DNA from: Vagococcus allomyrinae
GTDB lineage: Bacteria > Bacillota > Bacilli > Lactobacillales > Vagococcaceae
NCBI RefSeq assembly: GCF_017829975.1
Contig: NZ_JAEEGA010000006.1
Coordinates: 62,001 to 126,000, forward strand
Direction: 5' to 3'
Length of the DNA stretch: 64,000 nt
Below the pieces are notes generated by a model, which worked only from the letters and a program-made list of their open reading frames with translations, had not been told where the DNA came from and ran no database searches. This document shows positions 11,574 through 21,164 of the stretch, piece by piece. Within the stretch, counting starts at the first letter, position 1. The number at the start of each line of letters is the position of its first letter. Position numbers and translations under genes: made by a program.

Positions 11574-12418
11574 TGAAAATACAACGTCGTTTTAGTCCGG
11601 TTGGCTTGGCTACATTGCTCTTTTTATTAGTTGTCGGGTTGCTGGTCTTTATTCCTTTTATGTTTTTGATTATTTCCTCTTTGCAAGATGCGTCACTGAT
11701 TTTTTCTAAAGGTCTCACATTGAAGATTGATTTCAAAGTGGCTGATTTGGATAATTACAAATTGTTATTTACTCATAATGAAGGGATTTATTGGGTCTGG
11801 TTTAAAAACAGTGTCGTGATTACCTTTATTCAAACCGTTGTGGTATTAGTGTTGTGTTCAATGGTCGGGTATGGCTTGGCTCTTTATGATTTTAAAGGCC
11901 GTCAGCTTATTTTTGGAATGGTCCTCGTCATGATGATGGTGCCAAATGATATCTTATTGATCCCTCTCTATAAATTAATCACGAATTTAGGGTTAATGGA
12001 TACCTATTTGGGGGTTATTTTACCGGGGATTGTGCCTCCTGCCACCATCTTCTTTTTTAGGCAGTATGCCATTGGTTTATCAAAAGAATATGCAGATGCG
12101 GCCAAGATTGACGGCTGTGGTGAGTTTCGCATATTTTGGAATATTTATGCGCCGATGATGAAGCCAGCTTTTGGAGCCATGGCGATTCTGACGTCGATGA
12201 ATGTTTGGAATAACTATTTATGGCCGATGATCGTCTTACGATCAGACGAAAATCTCATGTTGCCAGCAGGCTTGATGACGTATATGACACCTTATGGCAA
12301 TAATTACGATATTGTTTTTGCAGGGTCTGTTATGTCGATCATTCCGATCATCATTGTTTTTATGTTAAATCAAAAACAATTTATTGCAGGGCTGACGGTT
12401 GGTGGGGTTAAAGGATAA
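11573..12418 (+). CDS. ABC sugar permease, MalG/AraQ type
   Basis: A 281-residue CUT1 permease with six helices, the EAA loop (YADAAKIDGCGEFRIFWNIY) and the typical C-terminal ending AGLTVGGVKG. Start and previous stop overlap (TAATG). It forms the channel heterodimer with the preceding permease. Confidence 0.93.
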   Translation: MKIQRRFSPVGLATLLFLLVVGLLVFIPFMFLIISSLQDASLIFSKGLTLKIDFKVADLDNYKLLFTHNEGIYWVWFKNSVVITFIQTVVVLVLCSMVGYGLALYDFKGRQLIFGMVLVMMMVPNDILLIPLYKLITNLGLMDTYLGVILPGIVPPATIFFFRQYAIGLSKEYADAAKIDGCGEFRIFWNIYAPMMKPAFGAMAILTSMNVWNNYLWPMIVLRSDENLMLPAGLMTYMTPYGNNYDIVFAGSVMSIIPIIIVFMLNQKQFIAGLTVGGVKG

Positions 12419-12434
12419 GAAAGGAGGAGCTGAG

Positions 12435-13106
12435 ATGAAGCCGAATTTGATGAATCGTTTTTTGAATACAGTCTGGTTGTTGTTTCTTTTAAACTTGTGT
12501 TTAGTTGTGACCAATCCCCTGATTGTGGCTGCTTTTTTCATCAAGGGAAGTCTAAAACTAGTGTCTTTAGCTGTGGGGGTATTGTTATTTTCTCCTTCCT
12601 TAACGGCGACATTATTCCTGTTAAATAATCCTGTTGAAGAAAACGTCATAGGAATGTTTGTTAGGCGCTACCGCCGTGAGTTTAAAGAGGCTGTTCTTTT
12701 AGGCTTGCCGACTGTCTTACTGTCACTTGTTCTGGTGGTGAATTTAATCGGGGTAAAGTTATTTCCAAAATTTCAAAGTCTTAGTCCTTTGTTTATGATT
12801 CTGCTAGTTCTGGTAGTTGTTTTCTATTTTTATCAATGTCTATTTTTTGCCAATTTTGAGATGACGCTCAAGGTGTCATTCAAATTCGCGCTCCAGTTCT
12901 TTTTAGATAACATGGTCCTAAATGCTGGGGTGATGCTCGTCCAGCTAATCGCCTTGTTTATGGCTCGCCAATACATGGGGTATTTTTGCTTAATTGGTTT
13001 TTCGGGAACACTGTTCTTGATGAATCTGATTGTAAAAAACAAGCTGATTAAAATGAAACAAATAGTTAATTTACATGAAGGAGGAATGACCTTTGAGCAT
13101 TTCTAA
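12435..13106 (+). CDS. YesL-like membrane protein (DUF624 type)
   Basis: A 223-residue protein with about five hydrophobic segments and the FLLNNPVEENVIGMFVRRYR region typical of YesL proteins, which usually sit beside oligosaccharide ABC importers. Its molecular role is not established. ATG 12435 follows AAGGAGGAG; an in-frame start at 12399 inside the previous gene lacks a ribosome site. The 3' end overlaps the GH43 start. A second YesL-like gene is at 57521, also beside an ABC importer. Confidence 0.75.
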   Translation: MKPNLMNRFLNTVWLLFLLNLCLVVTNPLIVAAFFIKGSLKLVSLAVGVLLFSPSLTATLFLLNNPVEENVIGMFVRRYRREFKEAVLLGLPTVLLSLVLVVNLIGVKLFPKFQSLSPLFMILLVLVVVFYFYQCLFFANFEMTLKVSFKFALQFFLDNMVLNAGVMLVQLIALFMARQYMGYFCLIGFSGTLFLMNLIVKNKLIKMKQIVNLHEGGMTFEHF

Positions 13107-14046
13107 AGTCACCGTTTATCACAATCCAATCGTCAGAGAACGAGCTGACCCATGGGTCTATCGCCATACAGATGGCTATTATTATTTTACTGGCTCGGTA
13201 CCTGGCTATCAAGAAATCGAAGTACGCCGCAGTAAAACACTTAATGGTTTAGAAGAAGGGGAGCGTGCCACCGTTTGGCGAGCCCATGCCGCTGGTCCCA
13301 TGAGTGCGTTAATATGGGCGCCAGAAATTCACTACATTCGCGGGAAATGGTATATCTATTTTGCTGCCGCCGCTAGTTCAGAAACCAAAAACAATATTTT
13401 TCAACATCGAATGTTTGTGATTGAGTGTGAAGAAGCTAATCCTTTAGAAGGTCTTTGGAACGAGAAAGGGCAAATCAAAACCCATCAAGAGAGCTTTAGT
13501 TTAGATGGAACGGCTTTTGAGCATCGGGATAGACTGTATTATGTCTGGGCTCAAAAAGAACCGGCGATTCCGGGAAATTCCAACTTGTACCTGTCTGAAA
13601 TGAGCAATCCGTGGACTTTAAAGGGAACGCCAACACTGTTAACAATTCCAGAGTTTGACTGGGAAAAAATTGGCTTTTCCGTCAATGAAGGCGCGGCGGT
13701 ACTAGTACGTTATGGTAAGGTATTTATCACTTATTCAGGCAGTGCTACAGATGAAAACTATCAGATGGGGCTATTATGGGCAGATCAGGATGCTGATTTA
13801 TTAGATGGTTATGCTTGGCACAAAAGCACTGTCCCTGTTTTTGAAAGTTCAGAAAAAGCGGCTCAATTTGGGCCAGGGCATAATTCATTTACCCGTTCGG
13901 AAGATGGTCAGCAGGATGTGCTAATTTACCATGCTCGACCTGAAAAAATTAAAGCAGGTGATCCTCTGGACAACCCTAATCGTCATGCTCGTGCCCAACT
14001 GTTTCATTGGCAGGACGGGATGCCAGTTTTTGGAGAACCACACTGA
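13093..14046 (+). CDS. Glycoside hydrolase family 43 (arabinan-type)
   Basis: A 317-residue single-domain five-bladed beta-propeller enzyme. The GH43 triad is visible: general base D19 in ERADPWVY, pKa-tuning D138 in SLDGT and acid E199 in VNEGAAVL. Members cleave alpha-1,5-arabinan, arabinoxylan or xylobiose; the GH51 neighbours favour arabinan. No signal peptide is present. The start is TTG 13093, with GGAGG 8 bases before it, overlapping the YesL-like gene by 14 bases, so translational coupling is likely. Confidence 0.9.
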   Translation: MSISKVTVYHNPIVRERADPWVYRHTDGYYYFTGSVPGYQEIEVRRSKTLNGLEEGERATVWRAHAAGPMSALIWAPEIHYIRGKWYIYFAAAASSETKNNIFQHRMFVIECEEANPLEGLWNEKGQIKTHQESFSLDGTAFEHRDRLYYVWAQKEPAIPGNSNLYLSEMSNPWTLKGTPTLLTIPEFDWEKIGFSVNEGAAVLVRYGKVFITYSGSATDENYQMGLLWADQDADLLDGYAWHKSTVPVFESSEKAAQFGPGHNSFTRSEDGQQDVLIYHARPEKIKAGDPLDNPNRHARAQLFHWQDGMPVFGEPH

Positions 14047-14066
14047 TCAAGTAGAGGAGATTATTT

Positions 14067-15515
14067 ATGAAATTAACGATATTAGCTGATAAAAAAGGGC
14101 CCCTGATTAGTAAATACATTTACGGTCAATTTGCTGAGCATTTGGGCCGTTGTATTTATGAAGGGGTCTGGGTCGGGAAAGATTCGGAGATCCCTAATGT
14201 TAATGGCATTCGCAGTGATGTCGTGGCCGCCTTGAGGCAGATCAAGGTGCCGGTGGTCAGATGGCCAGGAGGTTGTTTTGCTGATGAGTATCATTGGAAA
14301 GATGGCATTGGGCCTAAAGAAAATCGTAAAAAAATTGTCAATACTCATTGGGGGGGCGTGACTGAGGACAATACCTTTGGTACCCATGAATTTTTTGAAT
14401 TGATTAACCAACTGGGCTGTGAGGCTTATGTTAATGGGAATGTCGGCAGTGGCACTGTTTATGAGATGCAGGAATGGGTGGACTATCTCACCAATCCTGG
14501 CGAATCGCCAATGGCTAATTTAAGACGTGAAAATGTTCGTCAAGAACCGTGGCGGTTAGCTTTTTTCGGTGTTGGCAATGAAAGCTGGGGCTGCGGAGGG
14601 AATATGCGGCCGGAGTACTACGCCGATTTATACCGCCAATATCAAACGTATGTGAGGCAGTACAGCACAGAAAAAACCTATAAAATTGCTTGTGGGCCTA
14701 ATATTGATGATTATCATTGGATGGAGGTGCTGATGAAAGAGGCCACTCCTTTTATGGACGGAATCAGTCTCCATCATTATGCTTTAACAGGCGCCTGGGA
14801 GGATAAAGGGCCCGCTCTTAATTTCCCTGAAAACCATTGGTATTCTTTAGTAGAAAGCGCTCAAAAGATGGACGAATTGATTACCAAACACTCCCAAATT
14901 ATGGATCAATACGATCCTGAAAAGCGGGTCGGTTTAATTGTTGATGAATGGGGCTCGTGGTTAGCAGTGGAGCCTGGAACTAATCCGGGATTCTTGTATC
15001 AACAAAATACGATTCGGGATGCCATGGTTGCGGCTGTCACCTTAAATATTTTCCACAAGCACGCAGATCGGGTTCAGATGGCAAATATTGCGCAAATGGT
15101 CAATGTCTTACAGGCAATGATTTTAACCGATGGACCAGATATGATAAAAACTCCTACCTATCACGTTTTTGATTTGTATCAAAACCACCAAGATGGGGAA
15201 TTGATTGCCAGTTACGGGGCAGAAAACCAATTGATAAGCCATACAATCTCGAAAAAAGCCGGGCGGCTGACGATTTCACTCTGTAATCTTTCTGTTGATC
15301 AGGCGTTTACGCTGGAGCTCAAAAAGCAAAGCGGTGCCTATCAGGAGCTTGCCGGGCGTTATATTACGGCAACTCAGATGGATGCTCACAACAGTTTTGT
15401 GGAACCTGAGACCATTAAGGTGAGGGGGTTTGCTGACTTTAAGTGTGTCGAGGATCAGTTAACGATCTGTTTGCCACCTATGAGTGTGGTGACCTTAACA
15501 GAAGTGGGCAGTTAA
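14067..15515 (+). CDS. Alpha-N-arabinofuranosidase, GH51 (second copy)
   Basis: A 482-residue GH51 enzyme with acid/base E172 in [14 protein letters not shown] and nucleophile E294 in [26 protein letters not shown] is the family signature. The active-site surround (NESWGCGG against NEMDGPWQ) differs from the first copy, so the two probably split different arabinosyl linkages or chain lengths. No signal peptide is present; it is cytoplasmic. AGAGGAG precedes ATG 14067, 20 bases after the GH43 gene. Confidence 0.94.
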   Translation: MKLTILADKKGPLISKYIYGQFAEHLGRCIYEGVWVGKDSEIPNVNGIRSDVVAALRQIKVPVVRWPGGCFADEYHWKDGIGPKENRKKIVNTHWGGVTEDNTFGTHEFFELINQLGCEAYVNGNVGSGTVYEMQEWVDYLTNPGESPMANLRRENVRQEPWRLAFFGVGNESWGCGGNMRPEYYADLYRQYQTYVRQYSTEKTYKIACGPNIDDYHWMEVLMKEATPFMDGISLHHYALTGAWEDKGPALNFPENHWYSLVESAQKMDELITKHSQIMDQYDPEKRVGLIVDEWGSWLAVEPGTNPGFLYQQNTIRDAMVAAVTLNIFHKHADRVQMANIAQMVNVLQAMILTDGPDMIKTPTYHVFDLYQNHQDGELIASYGAENQLISHTISKKAGRLTISLCNLSVDQAFTLELKKQSGAYQELAGRYITATQMDAHNSFVEPETIKVRGFADFKCVEDQLTICLPPMSVVTLTEVGS

Positions 15516-15516
15516 A

Positions 15517-15753
15517 ATGAGTTGCAAAACATGTGATGGCCGACAAAGTCTCAGCTTTTTAGAGGTCGATCAATTAGTAGCAGAACAGTTGGCAGTCGAA
15601 ATAGACCTGGCAACGGAGGCGCAATGCCAGGAACGTTTACAACTATGTTTTGACTGTCCTTTTTTAATGGGACACACCTGCCATAAATGTGGGTGTTTTG
15701 TTAAGTTTAGAGCAGCACTGCGCTTTAAAGGCTGTCCTATTAAAAAATGGTAG
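15517..15753 (+). CDS. Small Cys-rich protein, DUF6171-like
   Basis: 78 residues with a paired-cysteine pattern: C3 and C6, then CFDC, then HTCHKCGC, then a final Cys in GCPIKKW, which suggests one or two structural zinc sites. From memory it fits the small DUF6171 family; function unknown. The start lies one base after the GH51 stop, so it is certainly in the arabinan operon as its last gene. It has no Shine-Dalgarno of its own and probably relies on coupling. Confidence 0.75.
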   Translation: MSCKTCDGRQSLSFLEVDQLVAEQLAVEIDLATEAQCQERLQLCFDCPFLMGHTCHKCGCFVKFRAALRFKGCPIKKW

Positions 15754-15778
15754 GAAGAGCGTGGCTCGTCTTGGTAAG

Positions 15779-15820
15779 AAGCGTTTGTGGTGAGTCCTAT
15801 TCATCCCAAACGTTTTTTAT
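15779..15820 (+). terminator. Intrinsic terminator of the arabinan operon
   Basis: AGCGTTTG pairs with CAAACGTT (one G-T pair) around a 19-base loop, with a T-run after it. The rest of the gap up to 16034 holds only a weak hairpin near 15902-15938 (GAGG..TCGAC facing GTCGA..CTCC). Confidence 0.6.
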
Positions 15821-16034
15821 GATGAGAATCGCTGTTTCTAATTGTGCTCAGGTGTAGTAGAATTGATTGAAAGGGATCAACAGGTTATTTTGAAATGCAA
15901 AGAGGGGATCGACTGTGGTTAGTTTGTGTCGAACCTCCTAATTTTTTAACTTAAGAAGGCTAAGGGCTATTCTTTTTACTGAGTGGTAAGCCGCAAAGTT
16001 ATTAGAGCATTTTTTTTAGAATAAGGAGGCTTAT

Positions 16035-16994
16035 ATGTTTATTTGTCGTCGTGGAACCAGCTTAAAGGCTCAACAAAAACGGGTCGATTTAAAGACTACC
16101 CAAAAATGGGTTTATCGAAACGCGAGACCTCTTGATCTTTTGAGATGGCAAACTCACTTTGAAAAGGGACCTGAGATGGCAGCCGCTCAGGTATTAGCGG
16201 CTTTTCAAAATAAGGATGGTGGCTTTGCTTTCGCCATGGAGCCAGATTCATGGAATCAATGCTCTTCGCCAATCCAAACATGGGCAGCCGTTGAGGTGCT
16301 GAGGGAGTTAGAGTTACTAACAGTTGAGAGTCATCTGGTAAGGACTGCGCTAACCTATTTAGAGCACTCCTTTGATCACCAGACCAATTGTTGGCCCACG
16401 ACCATTAAAGCACAGGAAAATTGCCCTCAAGCTTTTTGGTGGGAATGGTCAAAGGAGCTTAATCTTAATCCAACGGCTTATTTTTGTGGGCTAATCATTC
16501 GTTTTGCAGAAAAAGGAAGTTCGCTTTACAAGCTGGCAATCGATCTTGCGAATCAATCAATTGCCCATTTTTTGAACTCGAAACCGACGACAGATGGTCA
16601 TCTGCTACTATGTTACTTGCGATTGCTTGAATTTAGTGAGGAAGCTGGCTATACAGCTATCTCCAAGCAGGCTAACTTTCATTTGAAACTCCAAGCAGAG
16701 ATTAAAGGATTTATGACTCAATTGGATATGGACTGGTTAGTAGATGGGGTTGCTTATGGATTTTTACAAAAGTATCAAGATGACCTATCACAAATTTCAG
16801 ATAATCCTAATATAGTCAGTGATATTGTGGAGTATCTGATGACGAGTATTCAAGATAATGGCACATGGACTATTCCGTGGGCTTGGAATGACTTTCCAGA
16901 TGAGTGGGCAATCAGTCAAAATTGGTGGCGGTCCCACGGAATTATCTCCACGTTACTTTTTTTGCGAAAATTTGGCTATTTAGTCGATGAGTGA
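16035..16994 (+). CDS. Alpha/alpha-toroid (prenyltransferase/squalene-cyclase-like repeat) protein, function unknown
   Basis: A 319-residue protein rich in Trp with QNKDGGFAFAMEPD (about 58-71), the turn motif seen in terpenoid cyclase/protein prenyltransferase toroids, and further helix pairs to the end. It has no signal peptide and no cyclase DxDD motif, so cyclase activity is not supported. TAAGGAGG precedes ATG 16035. A second toroid-like protein is at 18558. It stands alone between the arabinan operon and a convergent ROK kinase gene. Confidence 0.6.
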   Translation: MFICRRGTSLKAQQKRVDLKTTQKWVYRNARPLDLLRWQTHFEKGPEMAAAQVLAAFQNKDGGFAFAMEPDSWNQCSSPIQTWAAVEVLRELELLTVESHLVRTALTYLEHSFDHQTNCWPTTIKAQENCPQAFWWEWSKELNLNPTAYFCGLIIRFAEKGSSLYKLAIDLANQSIAHFLNSKPTTDGHLLLCYLRLLEFSEEAGYTAISKQANFHLKLQAEIKGFMTQLDMDWLVDGVAYGFLQKYQDDLSQISDNPNIVSDIVEYLMTSIQDNGTWTIPWAWNDFPDEWAISQNWWRSHGIISTLLFLRKFGYLVDE

Positions 16995-17040
16995 TCAAAA
17001 TCGCTTGTCGCACACTCACCAAATTCACAGGCTATCTCCA

Positions 17041-18006
17041 CTAAGAAGATTCACGTTTAGCGTAAAAAGCGGCACCGTACATCCCAGCGGCATCTCCTAA
17101 TGAGGCAAGGACGATATTACAGGTAGCTTGAGACAGTTGAAGGGCGTGAGCGCTAACCGTTTCTCGGGTTGTGGCTAATAACCGTTCACCGGCAGCTGAC
17201 ATTCCGCCACCGATTATGATGGTTTCAGGGTTATATAAATTTATCACATTGGCTAATCCAAAACCTAAAATCTCGCCAGTTTCCTTGAATGCGGCAAGTG
17301 CGACTGAATCTTTTTCGTCATAGGCTTTTGAGACTTGTTGCGCTGTCAGTTGTGTTAAATCATGATTGACCCACTCGGATAAGATGCTTTGTTGACCAGC
17401 TTGAATTTTTTCACGGACAGTTCGCAAAAGTCCTAAGGCGGAGACATACCGGCCTAAGCAGCCGGAGCTTCCACAGCGACATTCTCTGCCTTGGCGATAC
17501 ATGTTCATATGGCCGATTTCGCCAACACTTCCCGTTGTGCCATATAAAACATTGCCATCAATCATCACACCGGCCCCTAATCCTGTGCCTAGAGTTAAAA
17601 GCACTACATTCTTTTTGTCTTGACCACTGCCAAATTGGCACTCTCCGTATAAATTCATTCTGACGTCATTATCGATAAAGGTAGCAATTCCCAATTCCCT
17701 TTCCAATAGAGCGGCAACTGGTACATTTTCCCAATTCTGAAAATTAGGAGAAAAGATCGAAATCCCTGCGTGACGATCAAGTAATCCTGGTACTCCAACA
17801 CCTAAGCTTTTAATTTGACTGGGAGTGATCTGTGATGATGCCAATAATTGATTGAGAGAAAGAATCATTCGTTTTAAGACAATTTCAGCTCCTTCATGAG
17901 CGTTTGTTTCAAGTCTATTTTCGGCAACTAAAGAAAAATCAGAAGTGAAGAGAGCTGACTTGATGCTTGTTCCACCTAAATCCATTGCCAAATAAAATTC
18001 GTTCAT
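17041..18006 (-). CDS. ROK family sugar kinase
   Basis: A 321-residue cytoplasmic sugar kinase of the ROK family. Visible features are the phosphate loop DLGGT (9-13), catalytic region IDNDVRMN (D114), TLGTGLGAG, GEIGH (E163, H166) and the zinc motif ECRCGSSGCL (C176, C178, C183). No helix-turn-helix is present, so it is a kinase rather than a repressor. In glucokinases the zinc motif continues GCLE and that Glu contacts the sugar; here it is Gly185, so the preferred sugar may not be glucose. ACAGGAGG precedes ATG 18006. Confidence 0.87.
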   Translation of the reverse strand: MNEFYLAMDLGGTSIKSALFTSDFSLVAENRLETNAHEGAEIVLKRMILSLNQLLASSQITPSQIKSLGVGVPGLLDRHAGISIFSPNFQNWENVPVAALLERELGIATFIDNDVRMNLYGECQFGSGQDKKNVVLLTLGTGLGAGVMIDGNVLYGTTGSVGEIGHMNMYRQGRECRCGSSGCLGRYVSALGLLRTVREKIQAGQQSILSEWVNHDLTQLTAQQVSKAYDEKDSVALAAFKETGEILGFGLANVINLYNPETIIIGGGMSAAGERLLATTRETVSAHALQLSQATCNIVLASLGDAAGMYGAAFYAKRESS

Positions 18007-18184
18007 CCAAAACCTCCTGTTCTAGCTCTATGTAGTGACTTGTAATGAATAGGCTATCTTTATCCTTAGTATAAATCATCGTAATGAATGGGTAAACTCT
18101 TTAATTGTAACGAAGGTGATTTTTTTAGGCAGTTTCATTAAATATGGGGTATAATTAATGTATTAACGACTAAGTGAGCAGGAT

Positions 18185-18406
18185 ATGTTGTCAGACAGAT
18201 TGGTCAATGATTATCTATCTGAGAAAGTAGGAGCATTTAATTCAAATGAAGAGCAGTTCATAGCGAAAAAAATCACAGCTGATTTGATCATATACAGAGA
18301 TATTTGTTATTACCTTCATGTGTTAAATCATCCTTTGACGATCGATCAAACAGCCTTATTACGGGTCTATCAGGTGAGATTATTTAAGGCAATACTAGGA
18401 ATTTAG
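18185..18406 (+). CDS. Hypothetical small protein
   Basis: 73 residues, unrecognised, predicted mainly helical, one Cys, no membrane segment. A -10 like TATAAT lies at 18150-18155 without a clear -35; the ribosome site (GAGCAGGA) is weak. It could be a real small gene or a lucky reading frame. Confidence 0.4.
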   Translation: MLSDRLVNDYLSEKVGAFNSNEEQFIAKKITADLIIYRDICYYLHVLNHPLTIDQTALLRVYQVRLFKAILGI

Positions 18407-18557
18407 CCTTTTTTAGAAGAAACTCTATCCCCTTTAATTGGAGTCTATTCTTATCGATAAAATCAAGACGTTGCTAGGTTGCAAAGGGAGGGTTAAGGGC
18501 GAGTCTGACCCGTTCAGATCCCCTTTTTGGGGGGATGACTAGAGGAGGTTTCAGAAG

Positions 18558-19454
18558 ATGGATACAGCACTCATTCTAAAAAAGAAGCGGCGCCTTGGAG
18601 AAACAATCTCAAAAACTCAAATTGATGCTCTATTAGGTCGCTCAAAAGTAGTTGAGGCGATCGTCAATGCTGACTATCGGACGGACAGGTTTACCGGCCT
18701 TAGAAAGTTGGAATTTCTTTTAACAGAGTTGTCTGAAATCCCTGATACGATCGGGCTTGAAAAGACCAGCATCATGTTAAATGAGTTAATTACTCACACT
18801 AAGCAAGGAGAGGGCTTTTCGCTTTCTGATGGTGAAAAGGGTGTTCTTGCTTGCCATCAGGCCATGATCACCTTGATAATGATTAGATTTGATCAAAAAC
18901 AGTTAGCAGAACATGGCGTAGATTGGATTATGAAGTATCAGATCACGCAGAGAGGTCAGGTCTGCAACTGGCGTGGGTGTGATTTGTACCAGCGTTTTGG
19001 CTGTGTGGGAAAAACACCTTGCTATGATGGCTTGGTTAAATCGATGAAGGCTCTTGCGGAATTCCAAAGAGCATATGGCAAGGATGCGGATATTCAGCAA
19101 AAATTGACGGCGGGAATCACCTATATTTTAGAACATGAGGTCTATAAAACAATGGACCGAACGGCAACTTTGGGCTCAGATATCACCAAATTATTTTATC
19201 CCTATCCTTATAGAACCAACTTAATCGAATTGTTAAGTTTGCTGCAACAAGAAGGGTATCTGTCAGATGAAAGAGTTAAAGACGCACGGGCAATGCTGGC
19301 GAGTAAGAGAGAAAGTGATGGTGGGTTTAAAGCTGAAAAGATCTTTATGCAAAGTTCTTGGGTTCCTTTCGATAAGCTCAAAGAAACGGGTGAGTGGCTC
19401 ACTGATGAAATTGAGTCTATTTTAAATGACCCCCTAGTTAAAGCTGAAAAGTAG
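18558..19454 (+). CDS. Second alpha/alpha-toroid-like (prenyltransferase-type) protein
   Basis: A 298-residue protein with helix-pair repeats and the turn motif KRESDGGF near 254. A Cys cluster (VCNWRGCDLYQRFGCVGKTPCYDG, given here as four cysteines within about 25 residues near 136-157) may bind metal or form the central cavity. Family relatives are called prenyltransferase-like without proven activity. AGAGGAGG precedes ATG 18558. Confidence 0.55.
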   Translation: MDTALILKKKRRLGETISKTQIDALLGRSKVVEAIVNADYRTDRFTGLRKLEFLLTELSEIPDTIGLEKTSIMLNELITHTKQGEGFSLSDGEKGVLACHQAMITLIMIRFDQKQLAEHGVDWIMKYQITQRGQVCNWRGCDLYQRFGCVGKTPCYDGLVKSMKALAEFQRAYGKDADIQQKLTAGITYILEHEVYKTMDRTATLGSDITKLFYPYPYRTNLIELLSLLQQEGYLSDERVKDARAMLASKRESDGGFKAEKIFMQSSWVPFDKLKETGEWLTDEIESILNDPLVKAEK

Positions 19455-19725
19455 CGATGAAAAAAGCGGCGTTAGCTGTGATTTGGATAAAATAACAATG
19501 ATAGCCATTCTTTTTAATTAAAAGGTGGGATTCATCAAATAAATTTCATCTTTCAATAACGTTTATTTAACAATTTCTTCAAATATTGCTGGTAATATAT
19601 AGGTATTAGCTGGTGATGGAATGTTGAGTGGCTAATAGATCAAGAAGTTCCAGCAGCTAGCTAATAAGTGGCTGCCGACAGGAACGGTGGTCACTTTCAA
19701 TACAAGGATGAAAGGAGGGGAAAAA

Positions 19726-19884
19726 ATGACTTACAGAGATGGATATGGCGAATACCGGCTGTCTCTTGATTTAGAAACGCAGTTGTTCAAAGTTTATCTA
19801 CCTGATAATCCACAAATTTGTGGCTATGGCACAACAATTGAAAAGGCGCTTCAAGAATTAAGCAGACAAAAGGAGCCAGTATAG
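19726..19884 (+). CDS. Hypothetical 52-residue protein with a HicB-like strand-helix pattern
   Basis: Starting at ATG 19726 (AAGGAGGGG just upstream; in-frame ATGs at 19687 and 19708 have poorer sites). The layout YRLSLDLETQLFKVYLPDNP then GYGTTIEKALQEL resembles the N-terminal fold of HicB antitoxins, but no DNA-binding part and no HicA toxin gene are present. The resemblance is an inference from pattern only. It ends 28 bases before a strong terminator. Confidence 0.5.
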   Translation: MTYRDGYGEYRLSLDLETQLFKVYLPDNPQICGYGTTIEKALQELSRQKEPV

Positions 19885-19912
19885 ATGAGTGATCTGGAAG
19901 TGGATTCACGAT

Positions 19913-19952
19913 AAAAGGTGTATTGTAAGGAAGTTTACAGTACACCTTTTTT
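19913..19952 (+). terminator. Intrinsic terminator
   Basis: AAAAGGTGTATTGTAA pairs with TTACAGTACACCTTTT around a short loop, with a T-run. Confidence 0.85.
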
Positions 19953-20016
19953 GTTGTGATGTTTTTCGAGAGTTATAAATGGAATTTAAACATTTAGTAA
20001 AGACTAAAGAAGGTTC

Positions 20017-20045
20017 TTTACTATTTTTTTTGCATATGGTTTAAT
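20017..20045 (+). promoter_or_regulatory. Promoter of the LCP gene
   Basis: TTTACT (20017-20022), 17 bases, TTTAAT (20040-20045), 32 bases before the ATG. Confidence 0.45.
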
Positions 20046-20077
20046 AGGCTTAGTATTGAGAAAGTGCGGGGTGACCT

Positions 20078-20998
20078 ATGTCTACAGGAAAAAAAGTATT
20101 TTTGAGTATTTTGGCTATTATGCTTGTAATTATTATAGGGATTGGCGGTTATGCGGCTAAAGTTTATTTTGATGTTAAAGGAACAGCCAATGAGATTCAT
20201 CAACCGACAACGCGAAAACAATCTGAAAAAAGAGAACAGCCAGTCAACATTGATGCTGGCGAACCGTTCTCAGTTTTACTACTTGGCTTAGATACAGGGG
20301 ATTTAGGTCGGGACGAACAAGGACGTTCAGACACGATGTTGGTGGCAACGATTAATCCTAACAACAATCAAACGACTCTTGTAAGTATTGCGCGTGATAC
20401 CTATACAGAGATAGTTGGCAATGGTACCATGGATAAAATAAACCATGCCTATGCTTTTGGTGGCGTTGAGATGGCCATGGATTCAGTTGAAAATCTGTTA
20501 GATATTCCCTTGGATCATTATGTGACGATTAATATGAAGGGGCTCAAAGAACTGGTTGATGCAGTGGGTGGTGTTAGCGTTGAAAACACACTGGCCTTTA
20601 GTCAAGATGGAAATGACTTTCCGATCGGCACAATTCAGTTAAATGGCGAACAGGCTTTGTCCTATTCGCGGATGCGTTATGAAGATCCTAAAGGGGATTA
20701 TGGACGTCAAGATCGTCAACGTAAAATCATTACTGCGATTGTCAAAAAGTCGTTAAATTTATCGACGATTACGGGGTATAAATCGATCTTGGATACCATT
20801 GGTTCTAATATGAAGACCGATTTATCATGGGAAGATATGGTAGATTTACAGAGTAAGTACCGTGAGGCATTTGCTAATATTAAGCAAGATACCTTACAGG
20901 GACAAGGGGTTATGCGTGATGGCGTGTCTTATCAAGATATTACGCCAGAGGAATTGGCCCGTGTTCAAGGGATTCTAAAAGCTCAATTGGAAAAATAG
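20078..20998 (+). CDS. LytR-CpsA-Psr (LCP) family cell-wall glycopolymer transferase
   Basis: A 306-residue protein with a single N-terminal membrane anchor (about 8-28) and an extracellular LCP domain (about 60-225). Diagnostic stretches are LLLGLDTGD, QGRSDTMLVATINP, LVSIARDTY, YSRMRYEDPKGDYGR and DRQRKII. LCP proteins attach undecaprenyl-linked teichoic acid or capsule polymers to peptidoglycan. Length is typical. It is monocistronic with its own promoter and terminator; GGGGTGA before ATG 20078 is an ordinary ribosome site. Confidence 0.93.
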   Translation: MSTGKKVFLSILAIMLVIIIGIGGYAAKVYFDVKGTANEIHQPTTRKQSEKREQPVNIDAGEPFSVLLLGLDTGDLGRDEQGRSDTMLVATINPNNNQTTLVSIARDTYTEIVGNGTMDKINHAYAFGGVEMAMDSVENLLDIPLDHYVTINMKGLKELVDAVGGVSVENTLAFSQDGNDFPIGTIQLNGEQALSYSRMRYEDPKGDYGRQDRQRKIITAIVKKSLNLSTITGYKSILDTIGSNMKTDLSWEDMVDLQSKYREAFANIKQDTLQGQGVMRDGVSYQDITPEELARVQGILKAQLEK

Positions 20999-21005
20999 TA
21001 AAAAC

Positions 21006-21033
21006 TGCTGCTAGTAATAGCGGCATTTTTTTT
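21006..21033 (+). terminator. Intrinsic terminator after the LCP gene
   Basis: TGCTGCTA pairs with TAGCGGCA (one G-T) around GTAA, followed by eight T. Confidence 0.8.
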
Positions 21034-21164
21034 TAGAATATAGGAAAGTTTTACATGTTTTCTATATGATAGTTTGGATCTAGCTTGAGGAGGCAGTCCT
21101 ACGCTAAGTTTTGAAGGATGAAGTAAAGCAATCAGAGTGGCGGCAGCCCCTCGTTCAGCTTTTC

